Shown: positions 16,280 through 25,271 of the stretch, in pieces
How the letters are laid out: each line of letters starts with the position of its first letter
How positions within the stretch are numbered: position 1 is the first letter of the stretch
Made by a program: the position numbers and the translations under genes
The notes under the pieces: generated by a model
The model's database searches: none
The model's input: only the letters and a program-made list of their open reading frames with translations
What the model was told of the DNA's origin: nothing
Assembly: GCA_038531745.1 (NCBI GenBank)
Contig: JBCBBJ010000014.1
Span: 14,430-78,429 of the forward strand
Reading direction: 5' to 3'
DNA from: CALLPQ01 sp038531745
GTDB taxonomy: Bacteria > Pseudomonadota > Alphaproteobacteria > Caulobacterales > Parvularculaceae
DNA length: 64,000 nt

Positions 16280-18910
16280 ATGATTTCCTTCCTGACCCGT
16301 CTGGCCACTGTTATCGGTGTTGCTTGCCTTTTGCTTGTGCCCCTCGGCGGTGTTGGCCTGGCGCAGGCCGAACCCATGGATTTTTTCAAACCTGAGGGGG
16401 CTGTCTATGATCCGGCGATCACAAAGCCGGAGGATTTTATTGGCTACGGGCTTGGCGAAAAACCGGTGCGCCATGATGTGATGGTCGGCTATTTACGCTC
16501 CCTGGCCCGTCAGTCTGCGCGTTTGCAGGTGAGCACCATTGGCCGGTCCCATGAGGGGCGACCGATCCTGTCCTTTGTTGTGTCCGCGCCGGAAAATATG
16601 GCGCGGATTGACGAGATTAAAGCCAACCATAAAGACCGCCTGGCCGGGAAGGGTGATGAGGCTGCCGATCCGGTTATTGTCTGGCTCAATTACGGGGTAC
16701 ACGGCGCAGAGTCTTCCGGTATGGATGCGGCGATCCCGACACTTTATCATTTGGCGGCGGCAACGGGCGACGACATTGATGCCCTGTTACGCGACACGGT
16801 CATTGTGGTGATCGCGATTTTCAATCCGGACGGGCATTCGCGGCGTGTCAATCACGTCTACACGTTTGATAGCACCGTGCCGGTGACCGACCGTAATCAC
16901 GAGGCTCATAACCTGTGGATTGAGGCGCGTACGAACCATTACTGGTTTGATCTGAACCGTGATTGGCTGCTGCTCACCCAGCCCGAGTCGCGCAGCTGGA
17001 TCAAAGTTTGGCACGATTGGAAACCAAATGTCTCTGGCGATTTCCATGAGCAAGGCTCCGATGCCACCTACTATTTTCATCCGGGGGAGCCCAAACGCAA
17101 AAATCCGCTGATCCCGGATCGTGAGCGTGAATTGCTGGCGAGCCTGGGTGAAGAACATGCCAATTGGCTCGATAAACAGGGTGAGCTTTATACCGCCGAA
17201 GAAGGCTTCGATAATTTTTACATCGGCAAGGGCTCCACCTATCCGTCTATCAACGGGTCCGTGGGTATCTTGTTTGAAGCCGCGGCGGCGCGCGGCGGGG
17301 AGGTTGAGACGGTCAATGGCGTGCGCACCTATGCCCAAAACATTCGCCTGCATTTTAATACGTCGCTGACAACGATTAGCGGTGCCCATAAAATGCGCGA
17401 TGATTTGAAGACCTATCAGCGCGATTTCTTTGTGCGCGCCGAGCGGGCGGGCCGAAATGATGATCGCAAGGCGTTTGTCTTTACGGCGCGCGGTGATGCG
17501 GCGCGCACCCATGCATTTGTGCGACTCCTCAAAAGTCACGATGTGGACGTCTTTGCCCTCAATCAGGATATCACCCTGGGCGAACAAAGCTTTGCGAAAG
17601 CCACAAGCTTCATCGTGCCGGTGGCGCAAGATCAGTACACAATGATCCGCGGTATCTTTGATCAGGTGACGGCGTTTGAGGAATCGGTTTTCTACGATGT
17701 TTCCGGCTGGACGCTGCCTTTGGCCTATGATCTTGACTACACGGTGCTTGATGCCTTTCGCTTCAGTCAGAATCTGTTGGGGGCTGCGGCGAATGATAAG
17801 CCCGCCGCCGTGCCAGCGCCCACAAATGGCGCTTATGGCTATGTTTTTTCGTGGACGGATTATTATGCGCCCCGTGCCCTCGGCCGGTTTTTGCGGGCCG
17901 GTGCCAAGCCGCGCGTCTTTTTGCGCCCCAAAACACTGACCGTTGACGGCGAAACCGTGGAGTTTGACCGCGGGTCGATTTTCATCCCCGCCGTCACCCG
18001 CGAAAGTCTGACCGAGACCATTGATGGGAACAGCCTGCTCAAAACAGCAATCGAGGTCGCCGCCCGCGACGGGGTGCGGGTTTATCCGCTGCAGTCGGGC
18101 AATGTTGGCGCTGGGCAGGGCGATCTTGGTGCCCGAAGCTCCGTCCACACGGTGCGCGCACCAAAGGTGTTGCTGACATTCGATGATGGGCGCACCCGTT
18201 ATGCGGCTGGTCAATTGTGGCATCTGCTCGATCATAAAATGCATATTCCGGTGACGTTACGCCGCCAGCGCGACATGGCGCGGATTGATTTGTCCGTATA
18301 CACGCACATCCTGATGCCCGGTGGTGCGCGCAAGCCTGGTGCCGATCTGACCCGAAGCTTGCGCCGTTGGGTCAACGGGGGCGGCACCCTTGTTGCCACA
18401 AAAGATGCCGCCGTCTGGGCGCAAAAAACATTCCTCACCAAAGCTGATACCGCCGGCAAAAAAGACAACAAGACCGACGAAGGCGCGGCGCCATCCGGTG
18501 AAGCAATCCGAGCGAATTATGCCGATAAAACGCTCAACGATGCGGAGCACCTGATTGGCGGGGCGCTGTTCGAAAGCGATCTTGATATCTCTCATCCGTT
18601 GGGTTTTGGGTTTGCTGACCGACGGGTGGCAACCATGAAAGCGGGTAGCACGGTGCTGCGCGGTTCCGATGATCCTTATGCTGTTGTTGGCGCCTATGGT
18701 GAAACACCGCTTCTGTCCGGGTACGCATCGGATCGGCGTCTTGGGGAGTTGAAACAGACACCGTCCCTGATTGGTCAGCGGATGGGGCGCGGCGGCCTGA
18801 TCCTGTTTGCAGATGATCCAGCGTTTCGGGCAACATTTCTTGGCGCGGATAAGCTGATGATGAACGCGATTTTCTTTGCTGACGCATTTCAGCCCGCACG
18901 CCTGCCCTAG
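16280..18910 (+). CDS. Secreted M14-family zinc carboxypeptidase-like protein
   Basis: Large exported metallopeptidase of 876 residues. A signal peptide ends near LAQAEP. The M14 domain follows: the first zinc ligands are in GVHGAESSG (His and Glu of HxxE), then FNPDGHSRR, FDLNRDW and a later His in SGDFHEQGSD, with the probable general-base Glu in ILFEAAAARGG. The C-terminal part, beyond about residue 600, resembles a class-I glutamine amidotransferase-like fold (LLTFDDGRTRYAAG, ILMPGGA). This two-part plan is common in Alpha- and Gammaproteobacterial M14 proteins that digest peptides outside the cytoplasm. Substrate specificity is unknown. The hairpin after the gene points the other way and is treated under the small RNA. 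Confidence 0.9.
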   Translation: MISFLTRLATVIGVACLLLVPLGGVGLAQAEPMDFFKPEGAVYDPAITKPEDFIGYGLGEKPVRHDVMVGYLRSLARQSARLQVSTIGRSHEGRPILSFVVSAPENMARIDEIKANHKDRLAGKGDEAADPVIVWLNYGVHGAESSGMDAAIPTLYHLAAATGDDIDALLRDTVIVVIAIFNPDGHSRRVNHVYTFDSTVPVTDRNHEAHNLWIEARTNHYWFDLNRDWLLLTQPESRSWIKVWHDWKPNVSGDFHEQGSDATYYFHPGEPKRKNPLIPDRERELLASLGEEHANWLDKQGELYTAEEGFDNFYIGKGSTYPSINGSVGILFEAAAARGGEVETVNGVRTYAQNIRLHFNTSLTTISGAHKMRDDLKTYQRDFFVRAERAGRNDDRKAFVFTARGDAARTHAFVRLLKSHDVDVFALNQDITLGEQSFAKATSFIVPVAQDQYTMIRGIFDQVTAFEESVFYDVSGWTLPLAYDLDYTVLDAFRFSQNLLGAAANDKPAAVPAPTNGAYGYVFSWTDYYAPRALGRFLRAGAKPRVFLRPKTLTVDGETVEFDRGSIFIPAVTRESLTETIDGNSLLKTAIEVAARDGVRVYPLQSGNVGAGQGDLGARSSVHTVRAPKVLLTFDDGRTRYAAGQLWHLLDHKMHIPVTLRRQRDMARIDLSVYTHILMPGGARKPGADLTRSLRRWVNGGGTLVATKDAAVWAQKTFLTKADTAGKKDNKTDEGAAPSGEAIRANYADKTLNDAEHLIGGALFESDLDISHPLGFGFADRRVATMKAGSTVLRGSDDPYAVVGAYGETPLLSGYASDRRLGELKQTPSLIGQRMGRGGLILFADDPAFRATFLGADKLMMNAIFFADAFQPARLP

Positions 18911-18945
18911 CGGCCTCGCACCTCGCCTTGGCATTGCATGTCCCG

Positions 18946-18984
18946 TTAAAAAGTAACGCCGCCTCCGTGAGGAAGCGGCGTTAC
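18946..18984 (-). terminator. Intrinsic terminator reading on the minus strand
   Basis: A perfect 10-bp stem, GTAACGCCGC with GCGGCGTTAC, closes a short inner stem. On the minus strand it is followed by a run of five T; on the plus strand it is followed by CCGGG, so it is not a good terminator for the M14 peptidase gene. No minus-strand protein gene precedes it, which points to an RNA gene. Confidence 0.75.
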
Positions 18985-19130
18985 CCGGGATATCGCCGGC
19001 GGGGGAGAAGCCGACGATTACGGTCGACCGGTGCCCATATGGGCCCAGCCGTAATGCGTTCATGCAACACAAACTGTCCAATCTGTCGCAGGGTTTGTCA
19101 ATGAACCGACAGCAACGCCTCAGCGCATAA
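18946..19130 (-). ncRNA. Candidate small RNA on the minus strand, with C-rich loop and intrinsic terminator
   Basis: In an intergenic stretch of 506 bases (18911-19416) with no credible protein gene, the minus strand shows two TATAAT boxes (19147-19152 and 19137-19142) and then four hairpins in a row. Hairpin 1: arms at 19083-19088 and 19107-19112. Hairpin 2: arms at 19017-19023 and 19049-19055, enclosing smaller palindromes. Hairpin 3: an 8-bp stem at 18993-19000 and 19010-19017 with loop UUCUCCCCC. Hairpin 4: a terminator with U5. The C-rich loop could pair with Shine-Dalgarno sequences, as in several known alphaproteobacterial small RNAs. The 5' end is a guess; an alternative TTGACA at 19096-19101 would give an RNA of about 120 bases. 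Confidence 0.5.
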
Positions 19131-19416
19131 CGCGATATTATACCGGATTATATGCCTCTCACCAGACAGAAATTTTGCATACCTGCCGCACCCCGAGCCG
19201 TCAATATTGGTCAAAATAAAAAACCTGTTTACCGCATATTTTCTGCGTACTTCGCTTTTTGCGAGAGCGCTTATGGTTAACGTTCTGGTGCAAGCTGAGT
19301 GGATTGGGCATATCTATCCCGGCGCTTCCTTATTGAAATTGAGTGACATGCGGGCGGGCCTCAAGGTGTTAACCAATCGCAAAGGCGGCGGCGTGCGTCG
19401 CAAGGGATAAAAAATC

Positions 19417-20865
19417 ATGACCGACACGGCCCGCATCTCGTTCGCCGACCGGATTAACGACGCGATCACGCCGCTTAGCGAGGTTGTTAACGCGATCATC
19501 TTTTTCTCCGTCCCTGTGTTCGGGGTCAGTGTGCCGCTGGTTGTTATTTGGCTTTTGGCCGCGGCAGTGATCCTGACCATTGCCCTTGGCTTTATTAATT
19601 TGCGGGGCTTTGGCCACGCCCTTGCGCTCGTTTCCGGCAAAACCGGCGACAGCAAAAACGCGTCACACGGACAAATTTCCCATTTTCAGGCCCTAACGTC
19701 TGCCCTGTCGGGAACGGTCGGTCTGGGCAATATTGCTTCGGTGCCCATTGCGATTGCGCTTGGCGGGCCGGGCGCCGTTGTATGGATGATCCTCGCCGGT
19801 TTTTTTGGCATGTCCTCCAAATTTGCCGAATGCGCACTTGCGGTAAAGTACCGACAGAACCATGCGGATGGCACCGTCAGCGGCGGGCCCATGTACTATA
19901 TCGAAGCGGTGTTCAAGCGCCGTGGTCTGGGCATGGTTGGTAAGGTACTGGCAATTTTCTTTGCGGTGATGACGATGGGGGCGTCGGTCAGTATCTTCCA
20001 GGTGAACCAGGCCCACGCGCAATTTGTCAGCGTAACGGGTCTGTCGGTGCCGTTGATCTTTGGTGGGCTCATGGCGACCGGGGTGGCAATTGTCATCCTT
20101 GGCGGGATTGGCGTCATCGGCCGGGTAACCTCTCTCCTTGTGCCCGCCATGGGCGTTTTATATTTGGGCGCCGGCTTGATCATTCTGGCGGCCAATGCCT
20201 CGGCACTTCCCGGTGCCATCGGCCTGATCGTGGGCGGCGCCTTCGGTCTTGATGCGGCGGGCGGGGGTATTGTTGGTGCCCTGATCAATGGTATCAAACG
20301 CGCAACCTATTCTAGCGAAGCTGGCGTGGGTTCTGCCGCCATCGCCCACGCGGCGGTGCGCACAAAGACACCCCTGACGGAGGGGTATGTGGCGCTGCTC
20401 GAACCCTTTATCGACACGATTATTGTGTGCACCGTGACTGCGCTCGTCATCGTGGTCACCGGTGTTTACGTACCCTATGTGGGCGTTGAAAATCCGCCCG
20501 GTATTACAATGACATCGGCTGCCTTCGCCAGCATGTTTAGTTGGTACCCTTACATATTGTTGGTGTCAGTGATCCTGTTTGCGTTCTCCACGCTTGTCAC
20601 CTGGGCCTATTATGGTTCCCAAGCGGCAGCCTATATTTTCGGGCGCAAACGCTATGTGGAGGTGACGTTCAAACTCGCGCTGTCGCTGCTCTTGTCGGTG
20701 GGGGCGGCGGTACAGCTTTCAGCCATCGTTGATTTCATCGATGCCATGCTGTTTGGCATGTGCATCCCCAATATCATCGCGCTTTATCTATTGCTGCCGG
20801 AATTGCGCCGCGACGTGCACGCCTATGAGGCGACGCGCCGCGTTTCACCGGGGCCGGGCTCGTAA
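19417..20865 (+). CDS. Amino-acid:cation symporter, AGCS (alanine/glycine) family
   Basis: Inner-membrane symporter of 482 residues with about eleven hydrophobic segments. Family marks are SALSGTVGLGNIASVPIAI, GGPGAVVWMILAGFFGM, KFAECALAVKYRQ and the later RATYSSEAGVGSAAIAHAAV. AGCS proteins import alanine or glycine with Na+ or H+. Compared with typical members, the N-terminal part is somewhat diverged. The ATG is preceded by AAGGGAT about nine bases upstream. It is the only protein gene between the candidate small RNA and a weak terminator. A link between secreted peptidase and amino-acid uptake is plausible but not shown. Confidence 0.93.
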   Translation: MTDTARISFADRINDAITPLSEVVNAIIFFSVPVFGVSVPLVVIWLLAAAVILTIALGFINLRGFGHALALVSGKTGDSKNASHGQISHFQALTSALSGTVGLGNIASVPIAIALGGPGAVVWMILAGFFGMSSKFAECALAVKYRQNHADGTVSGGPMYYIEAVFKRRGLGMVGKVLAIFFAVMTMGASVSIFQVNQAHAQFVSVTGLSVPLIFGGLMATGVAIVILGGIGVIGRVTSLLVPAMGVLYLGAGLIILAANASALPGAIGLIVGGAFGLDAAGGGIVGALINGIKRATYSSEAGVGSAAIAHAAVRTKTPLTEGYVALLEPFIDTIIVCTVTALVIVVTGVYVPYVGVENPPGITMTSAAFASMFSWYPYILLVSVILFAFSTLVTWAYYGSQAAAYIFGRKRYVEVTFKLALSLLLSVGAAVQLSAIVDFIDAMLFGMCIPNIIALYLLLPELRRDVHAYEATRRVSPGPGS

Positions 20866-20898
20866 CCCTTAGAGAGGGTTGCTTCCATGGGAATCATG

Positions 20899-20922
20899 AC
20901 GACGCTTTAAGTCGTTGTTTTT
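20899..20922 (+). terminator. Weak intrinsic terminator after the symporter gene
   Basis: ACGAC pairs with GTCGT across a 7-base loop and is followed by a T-rich run (TGTTTTTA). The stem is short, so efficiency is doubtful. Confidence 0.45.
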
Positions 20923-20968
20923 ACGCGTTTCCCGGCGGCGAACCGCCCATACTTCGCCTGAAAACCCT

Positions 20969-21712
20969 TTAAGGGGGATCGCCGGATTGTGGGTGCTGTT
21001 TGGCGTCATCGGGCAGGAGGCGATGGCGGGTGTTGGCGCTTGAACTGGAAAGCTGAGCGCGCAGGCTTTTTTTTGGCGCCGCTTGCGGGGCTGGTGATGG
21101 CAAGACCATTCTGTTGACCGCGTCATCACTTGCCGGGGGCGTCGGGGATTGCCCCCTTGGGGCGGATGGCTCGGGCGTGTGTGCGGTTGGCCGGGTACGT
21201 GGGCGCGGTGCCGGTTCAGGGGGACCGCGTTTTTCCGCCACCTGCTTTTCCACCGCCCGCTTTGCCACTGACCGTTTTTCTGGCACCCGCTTATCAAAGC
21301 TCGGCTCGTCGGGGGCGATTGCGATGGGTGCCCGGCGTGTTGAGGGGGGTGCGGGTTTTGGGCGCGGTGCTTCTTTTTCAAGAAAGGCCTGCCAAAAGGC
21401 GTTCAGGGACGCCGTTTCCACGGCCTTGCCCTTGCGCATCCGCTCGGCAAGGGAATGCACCCACATGGCTTTGGACAGGCAGGTCATGCGTTTCATAAAG
21501 GCATGGCGGTCAACGGTCACATAATCCATCGTGGCATGGGCTGCTGCCTCAACCGCATCGGCTGTGATCAACGAGATCCGCCGATGTTTCTGGGCGAGCG
21601 CAGCCTCGCACTCCTTCTCACCGATAGGCTCCCACCCATCGCCAAGCAGCGCCGCCTTGCGATAGGCATAGGGTTTTCCCGTATGCTGACAAATATCTGG
21701 TTCTTTATCCAT
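20969..21712 (-). CDS. Hypothetical protein with low-complexity C-terminal half
   Basis: I do not recognise a family. The start is taken as the ATG at 21712, because the longer frame begins with TTG. The first 110 residues look folded: CQHTGKPYAYRKAALLGDGW, then GEKECEAALAQKHRRISLIT and a helical stretch with several Met and Cys residues. From about residue 110 to the end the chain is rich in Pro, Lys, Arg and Ala, with repeated EKR/VEK-type segments, and is probably disordered and basic. No signal peptide or membrane segment is seen. The C-terminal part has long open frames on the other strand, as expected for such composition, so only the N-terminal part makes the case for a gene. Confidence 0.55.
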   Translation of the reverse strand: MDKEPDICQHTGKPYAYRKAALLGDGWEPIGEKECEAALAQKHRRISLITADAVEAAAHATMDYVTVDRHAFMKRMTCLSKAMWVHSLAERMRKGKAVETASLNAFWQAFLEKEAPRPKPAPPSTRRAPIAIAPDEPSFDKRVPEKRSVAKRAVEKQVAEKRGPPEPAPRPRTRPTAHTPEPSAPRGQSPTPPASDDAVNRMVLPSPAPQAAPKKSLRAQLSSSSANTRHRLLPDDAKQHPQSGDPP

Positions 21713-21816
21713 GGGCCCGATGATAAGCCCGCGCCCCAAGGCGGGGATAGATATCCCCGGATTTTCTGGGGGGTGAGGGCTGGAAAACCAAACGCCCGGC
21801 TTACCCCCTAGACGCT

Positions 21817-21852
21817 AAAAAAAACCGGCGCCCTGAAGGCACCGGCTTTTTT
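21817..21852 (-). terminator. Intrinsic terminator after the HU gene
   Basis: CCGGCGCC pairs with GGCACCGG (one mismatch) around a short loop and is flanked by an A run and a T run. On the minus strand an 8-base T run follows. It is about 50 bases after the HU stop codon and may also act in the other direction. Confidence 0.85.
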
Positions 21853-21902
21853 GAAATGGTCAGTGTCTGCACGGCGGCGCCACCCGCCACCGGAAATCGG
21901 TC

Positions 21903-22175
21903 TCAATTCAGCGCGTCTTTCAGGCCTTTACCGGCGGTGAATTTGGGCTGGATACTGGCTTTGATTTTGATTGTCTCGCCGGTACGGGGGTTGCGGCCAT
22001 CGCGGGCGGCGCGTTTCACGGCGGCGAAGGTGCCGAAGCCCACAAGACGCACATCATCGCCTTTTTTCAGGGTATCGGTGATCGCATCGAAGACGGCGTC
22101 CACGGACCGTCCGGCTTCGGCTTTGCTGATCCCCGCAAAGTCGGCAACGCGGTCAATAAATTCGTTCTTGTTCAT
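21903..22175 (-). CDS. hupB: DNA-binding protein HU
   Basis: Histone-like HU protein of exactly 90 residues, the standard length. It binds and bends DNA without sequence specificity and helps to compact the nucleoid. The MNKNEFIDRVADFAGISKAEA helical dimer part and the DNA-binding arm GRNPRTGETIKI are typical. The ATG has a good ribosome binding site (AAAGGTGAG). The gene lies after lon and chorismate mutase on the same strand; lon-HU linkage is common in Alphaproteobacteria. The roughly 150-base gap before it holds its promoter, which I could not define. A strong terminator follows. Confidence 0.97.
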   Translation of the reverse strand: MNKNEFIDRVADFAGISKAEAGRSVDAVFDAITDTLKKGDDVRLVGFGTFAAVKRAARDGRNPRTGETIKIKASIQPKFTAGKGLKDALN

Positions 22176-22324
22176 TATCTCACCTTTATGATTGTGTTGG
22201 CACCGCGATTGTCGAGATGCCCTCTACGCTCAACCCGTATTATGGCGTAGCGCCGACCCCGCTTAAAAGCCCTGCGGGACCGAAAAATGAGGATATCCGC
22301 CAGTTTTGGGGTAAAATGCTGATT

Positions 22325-22666
22325 TTATTGGCTGTTTTCGCTGCGTTCGCCATGCACTTCGTCCCATTTGTCGTGTTCGTGGGCGATGGAGCATTCAATC
22401 AGGGTGCGCCAAACGGGCTCAGCGATTCGTTTTGACAGGCCTTCGCACTCGGCGCTGCGCAGGACCTTGGCAACGACATCCTCTATCCGCCAGGGCAAGC
22501 GCACCTCGGATTTTTCGGCTTTAATCCGCCCGGCCGCCTCGATATAGCCTTGGCGCGCCGCCATCAGCCTGACCAGCGCCCGGTCGAGCCGGTCAATCTC
22601 CACACGCACCTGTTCCATGGTTTGGCAGGCGTCGGCTGACACGGCGGGGTCAAGGTCTTGTGTCAT
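22325..22666 (-). CDS. Chorismate mutase, AroQ type
   Basis: Small monofunctional chorismate mutase of about 113 residues that turns chorismate to prephenate for phenylalanine and tyrosine synthesis. The all-helical AroQ pattern is visible: VEIDRLDRALVRLMAARQGY for the first helix with the active-site Arg, RIKAEK for the second (Arg/Lys), and a C-terminal helix with WRTLIECSI. The ATG at 22666 is preferred; the TTG at 22684 would lie in the lon terminator. The gene starts only about 17 bases after the T run of that terminator, so it is either read-through dependent or has a promoter within the terminator. The product could also be an isochorismate-pyruvate lyase homologue, which shares the fold. 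Confidence 0.85.
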   Translation of the reverse strand: MTQDLDPAVSADACQTMEQVRVEIDRLDRALVRLMAARQGYIEAAGRIKAEKSEVRLPWRIEDVVAKVLRSAECEGLSKRIAEPVWRTLIECSIAHEHDKWDEVHGERSENSQ

Positions 22667-22682
22667 TGTGTGTCTTACTTTC

Positions 22683-22712
22683 AAAAAAACTGCGGAGGAG
22701 ACCCTCCGCAGT
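22683..22712 (-). terminator. Intrinsic terminator after lon
   Basis: A perfect 10-bp stem, ACTGCGGAGG with CCTCCGCAGT, has a 4-base loop and is followed on the minus strand by seven T. It lies 30 bases after the lon stop codon and directly before the chorismate mutase gene. Confidence 0.9.
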
Positions 22713-22741
22713 CTGATTGTATCGTCTTTTTGTTTGTAGCG

Positions 22742-25129
22742 TTAGTGTTTGACCACGGCGTCGCTGTCCACCGGTTCGGTCGCGGAAACGGCAGCAGGCT
22801 CAACCCACTCAATGGGTGTCAATTTGCCCACCAGGGCGTGGGCCAGCACCTCGTCAACTGTTGAAACGGGTACAATCTCCAGCGCTTCCTTAACATTGTC
22901 CGGGATGTCGGCCAGGTCTTTCTCATTCTCCTCAGGGATCAGCACCTTTGAGACACCGGCGCGCACCGCGGCAAGCAGTTTTTCCTTGAGCCCACCAATG
23001 GCGAGGACGCGGCCCCGCAAGGAAATCTCGCCCGTCATGGCGATATCCTTGTGAATTTTCACACCTGTCAGTACGGAGACCATCGCCGTTGCCATGGCAA
23101 CACCGGCCGATGGCCCATCTTTTGGCGTCGCGCCCTCGGGCACATGGACGTGGATGTCCGTGCGTTCAAAGAGCGGGGGCTCAATGCCAAAATCCACCGA
23201 GCGTGAGCGCACATAGGATGCCGCGGCCGAGACCGATTCCTTCATCACATCTTTAAGGTTGCCCGTGGGGGTCATGCGCCCCTTACCGGGCATTTTTACC
23301 GCCTCAATGGTCAGGATATCCCCGCCAACGGAGGTCCAGGCAAGCCCCGTAACGACGCCGACGCGGTCCTCGCCCTCAACCTCGCCATAGCGAAACTTCG
23401 TAACGCCGGAAAAATCAGACAGATTATCCGCTGTCACATCAACCTTTGTGCTGTCGCTGGTCTCTAATTCGCGTACGGCTTTTCGAGCAAGACGGGCAAT
23501 CTCGCGCTCCAGGTTCCGCACGCCCGCTTCGCGGGTGTAAAGACGGATCAAATTGCGCAAGGCTTCATCGGTCAGTGACCATTCATCATCTTTGAGCCCG
23601 TGATTTTCCAATTGCTTCGGGATCAAATGCTGGCGCGCGATCTCAACCTTTTCATCCTCAGTGTAGCCGGGGATGCGGATGATCTCCATCCGGTCCATAA
23701 GCGGTTGCGGCATGTTCAGGCTATTGGCCGTCGTCACAAACATCACGTCGGAGAGGTCGTAATCAACTTCGAGATAATGATCCGCAAACGTTGCATTCTG
23801 TTCGGGATCAAGCACCTCCAACAGGGCGGAGGCCGGATCACCACGAAAATCCTGACCCATCTTGTCGATCTCATCAAGCAGGAACATCGGGTTCGATGTT
23901 TTAGCCTTTTTCATGGATTGGATGACCTTGCCGGGCATAGACCCGATATAGGTACGGCGGTGGCCACGGATTTCCGCCTCGTCACGCACACCGCCCAAAG
24001 ACACGCGGACAAAATCGCGGCCCGTGGCGTTGGCGATGGATTTACCAAGGGAGGTTTTACCCACTCCCGGTGGGCCCACCAGACACAGGATCGGGCCTTT
24101 CAGCTTGTTGGTGCGTTTTTGAACGGCAAGATATTCAAGGATGCGTTCTTTGACCTTATCAAGACCATAATGTTCCGTATCAAGAATATCCTGTGCCTTG
24201 TTGATATTGTTTTTAACCTTTGCCTTATTGTTCCAGGGGATCGACAGGATCCAGTCAAGATAGTTACGCACCACAGTTGATTCCGCCGACATGGGCGACA
24301 TCTGGCGCAGTTTCTTTACCTCGGCTTCGGCTTTGGTTTTTGCTTCCTTGGACAGCTTGGTTTTTTTGATCCGCTCTTCAATTTCGCTGATCTCGTCCTT
24401 GCCGTCTTCGGTTTCGCCCAGTTCCTTCTGGATCGCTTTCATCTGTTCATTCAGATAATATTCGCGCTGGGTTTTCTCCATCTGGCGTTTGACGCGATTG
24501 CGGATTTTTTTCTCCACCTGCAATACGCTCATCTCGCCTTCCATAAAGGCGTAGACCCGCTCCAACCGTTGGGGGACCGCGTGAATTTCCAACAGCTCCT
24601 GCTTTTCTGAAAGCTTGATATTCAGGTGCGAGGCGACGGTGTCAGCAAGCTTGGCAGGCTCCTCAATTTGATTGATAGAAACAATCACTTCCGGCGGGAC
24701 GCGCTTGTTCAGCTTCACATAGGACTCAAATTGTGTGCCCACGGAGCGAACGAGTGCGTTGACTTCTTCTTCGGTGCCTTGGTCTTGCTCAATCTCGGTG
24801 ACCGCAGCTTCGAAATACTCATCAGTATGCGTGTATTCGTCGATTTGTGCGCGCCATTCGCCTTCCACCAGCACTTTCACGGTGCCGTCGGGTAATTTCA
24901 GCAATTGGATGATCGTTGCAACAACACCCACCTGATAAATCGTATCGGGGCTGGGGTCGTCATCATTGGGGTCCATCTGCGAGACCAAAAGGATCTTGCG
25001 GTCATTCTCAATGACATTTTCAAGCGCTTTGACGGATTTCTCCCGGCCCACAAAAAGCGGCACGATCATGTTTGGGAAAACCACGATGTCGCGCAGGGGA
25101 AGAACGGGAAATATATTTTTGTCAGTCAT
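22742..25129 (-). CDS. lon: ATP-dependent Lon protease
   Basis: Lon is a hexameric AAA+ protease that degrades damaged and regulatory proteins. The 795 residues contain the N-terminal substrate domain (FPVLPLRDIVVFPNMIVPLF), a coiled middle part, the AAA+ module with Walker A GPPGVGKTS and Walker B FLLDEIDKMG, and the C-terminal protease domain with the catalytic Ser in PKDGPSAGVAM and Lys in the GLKEKLLAA region. The ATG at 25129 is supported by GGAG seven bases upstream; the longer frame has no such site. It follows clpX on the same strand after a 370-base gap with a terminator, so it is its own transcription unit. Confidence 0.98.
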   Translation of the reverse strand: MTDKNIFPVLPLRDIVVFPNMIVPLFVGREKSVKALENVIENDRKILLVSQMDPNDDDPSPDTIYQVGVVATIIQLLKLPDGTVKVLVEGEWRAQIDEYTHTDEYFEAAVTEIEQDQGTEEEVNALVRSVGTQFESYVKLNKRVPPEVIVSINQIEEPAKLADTVASHLNIKLSEKQELLEIHAVPQRLERVYAFMEGEMSVLQVEKKIRNRVKRQMEKTQREYYLNEQMKAIQKELGETEDGKDEISEIEERIKKTKLSKEAKTKAEAEVKKLRQMSPMSAESTVVRNYLDWILSIPWNNKAKVKNNINKAQDILDTEHYGLDKVKERILEYLAVQKRTNKLKGPILCLVGPPGVGKTSLGKSIANATGRDFVRVSLGGVRDEAEIRGHRRTYIGSMPGKVIQSMKKAKTSNPMFLLDEIDKMGQDFRGDPASALLEVLDPEQNATFADHYLEVDYDLSDVMFVTTANSLNMPQPLMDRMEIIRIPGYTEDEKVEIARQHLIPKQLENHGLKDDEWSLTDEALRNLIRLYTREAGVRNLEREIARLARKAVRELETSDSTKVDVTADNLSDFSGVTKFRYGEVEGEDRVGVVTGLAWTSVGGDILTIEAVKMPGKGRMTPTGNLKDVMKESVSAAASYVRSRSVDFGIEPPLFERTDIHVHVPEGATPKDGPSAGVAMATAMVSVLTGVKIHKDIAMTGEISLRGRVLAIGGLKEKLLAAVRAGVSKVLIPEENEKDLADIPDNVKEALEIVPVSTVDEVLAHALVGKLTPIEWVEPAAVSATEPVDSDAVVKH

Positions 25130-25271
25130 GACAGTCTCCAAATCGATTTGGTGCGCCGCCGTGGCGGGGCCCAAACGCATTACGAACCGCGACCTGAAAT
25201 CAGCGTGCGCGGGACAAGAACCGCTTCCCTATTAAACAGTCTTCTTATTTACGAAGAAAAGCTTACACCCG

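Noticed and set aside
16787..18244. Long minus-strand open frame (485 codons) opposite the M14 peptidase gene
   Set aside because: Entirely inside a real gene with clear zinc motifs; composition rich in Ile, His and Arg is typical of an antisense shadow.
18953..18984. Hairpin as a terminator for the M14 peptidase gene (+ strand)
   Set aside because: On the plus strand no T run follows the stem; the T run is on the minus strand, so it was assigned to the candidate small RNA.
19207..19410. Small plus-strand frame (67 codons) before the AGCS symporter gene
   Set aside because: TTG start, no ribosome binding site, no pattern of a known small protein; the area is more likely the symporter promoter.
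22239..22251. 13-base identity (CTACGCCATAATA) between the HU upstream region and the clpX upstream region at 26824-26836
   Set aside because: The two copies are in opposite orientation relative to the genes and no third copy was noticed; likely coincidence.
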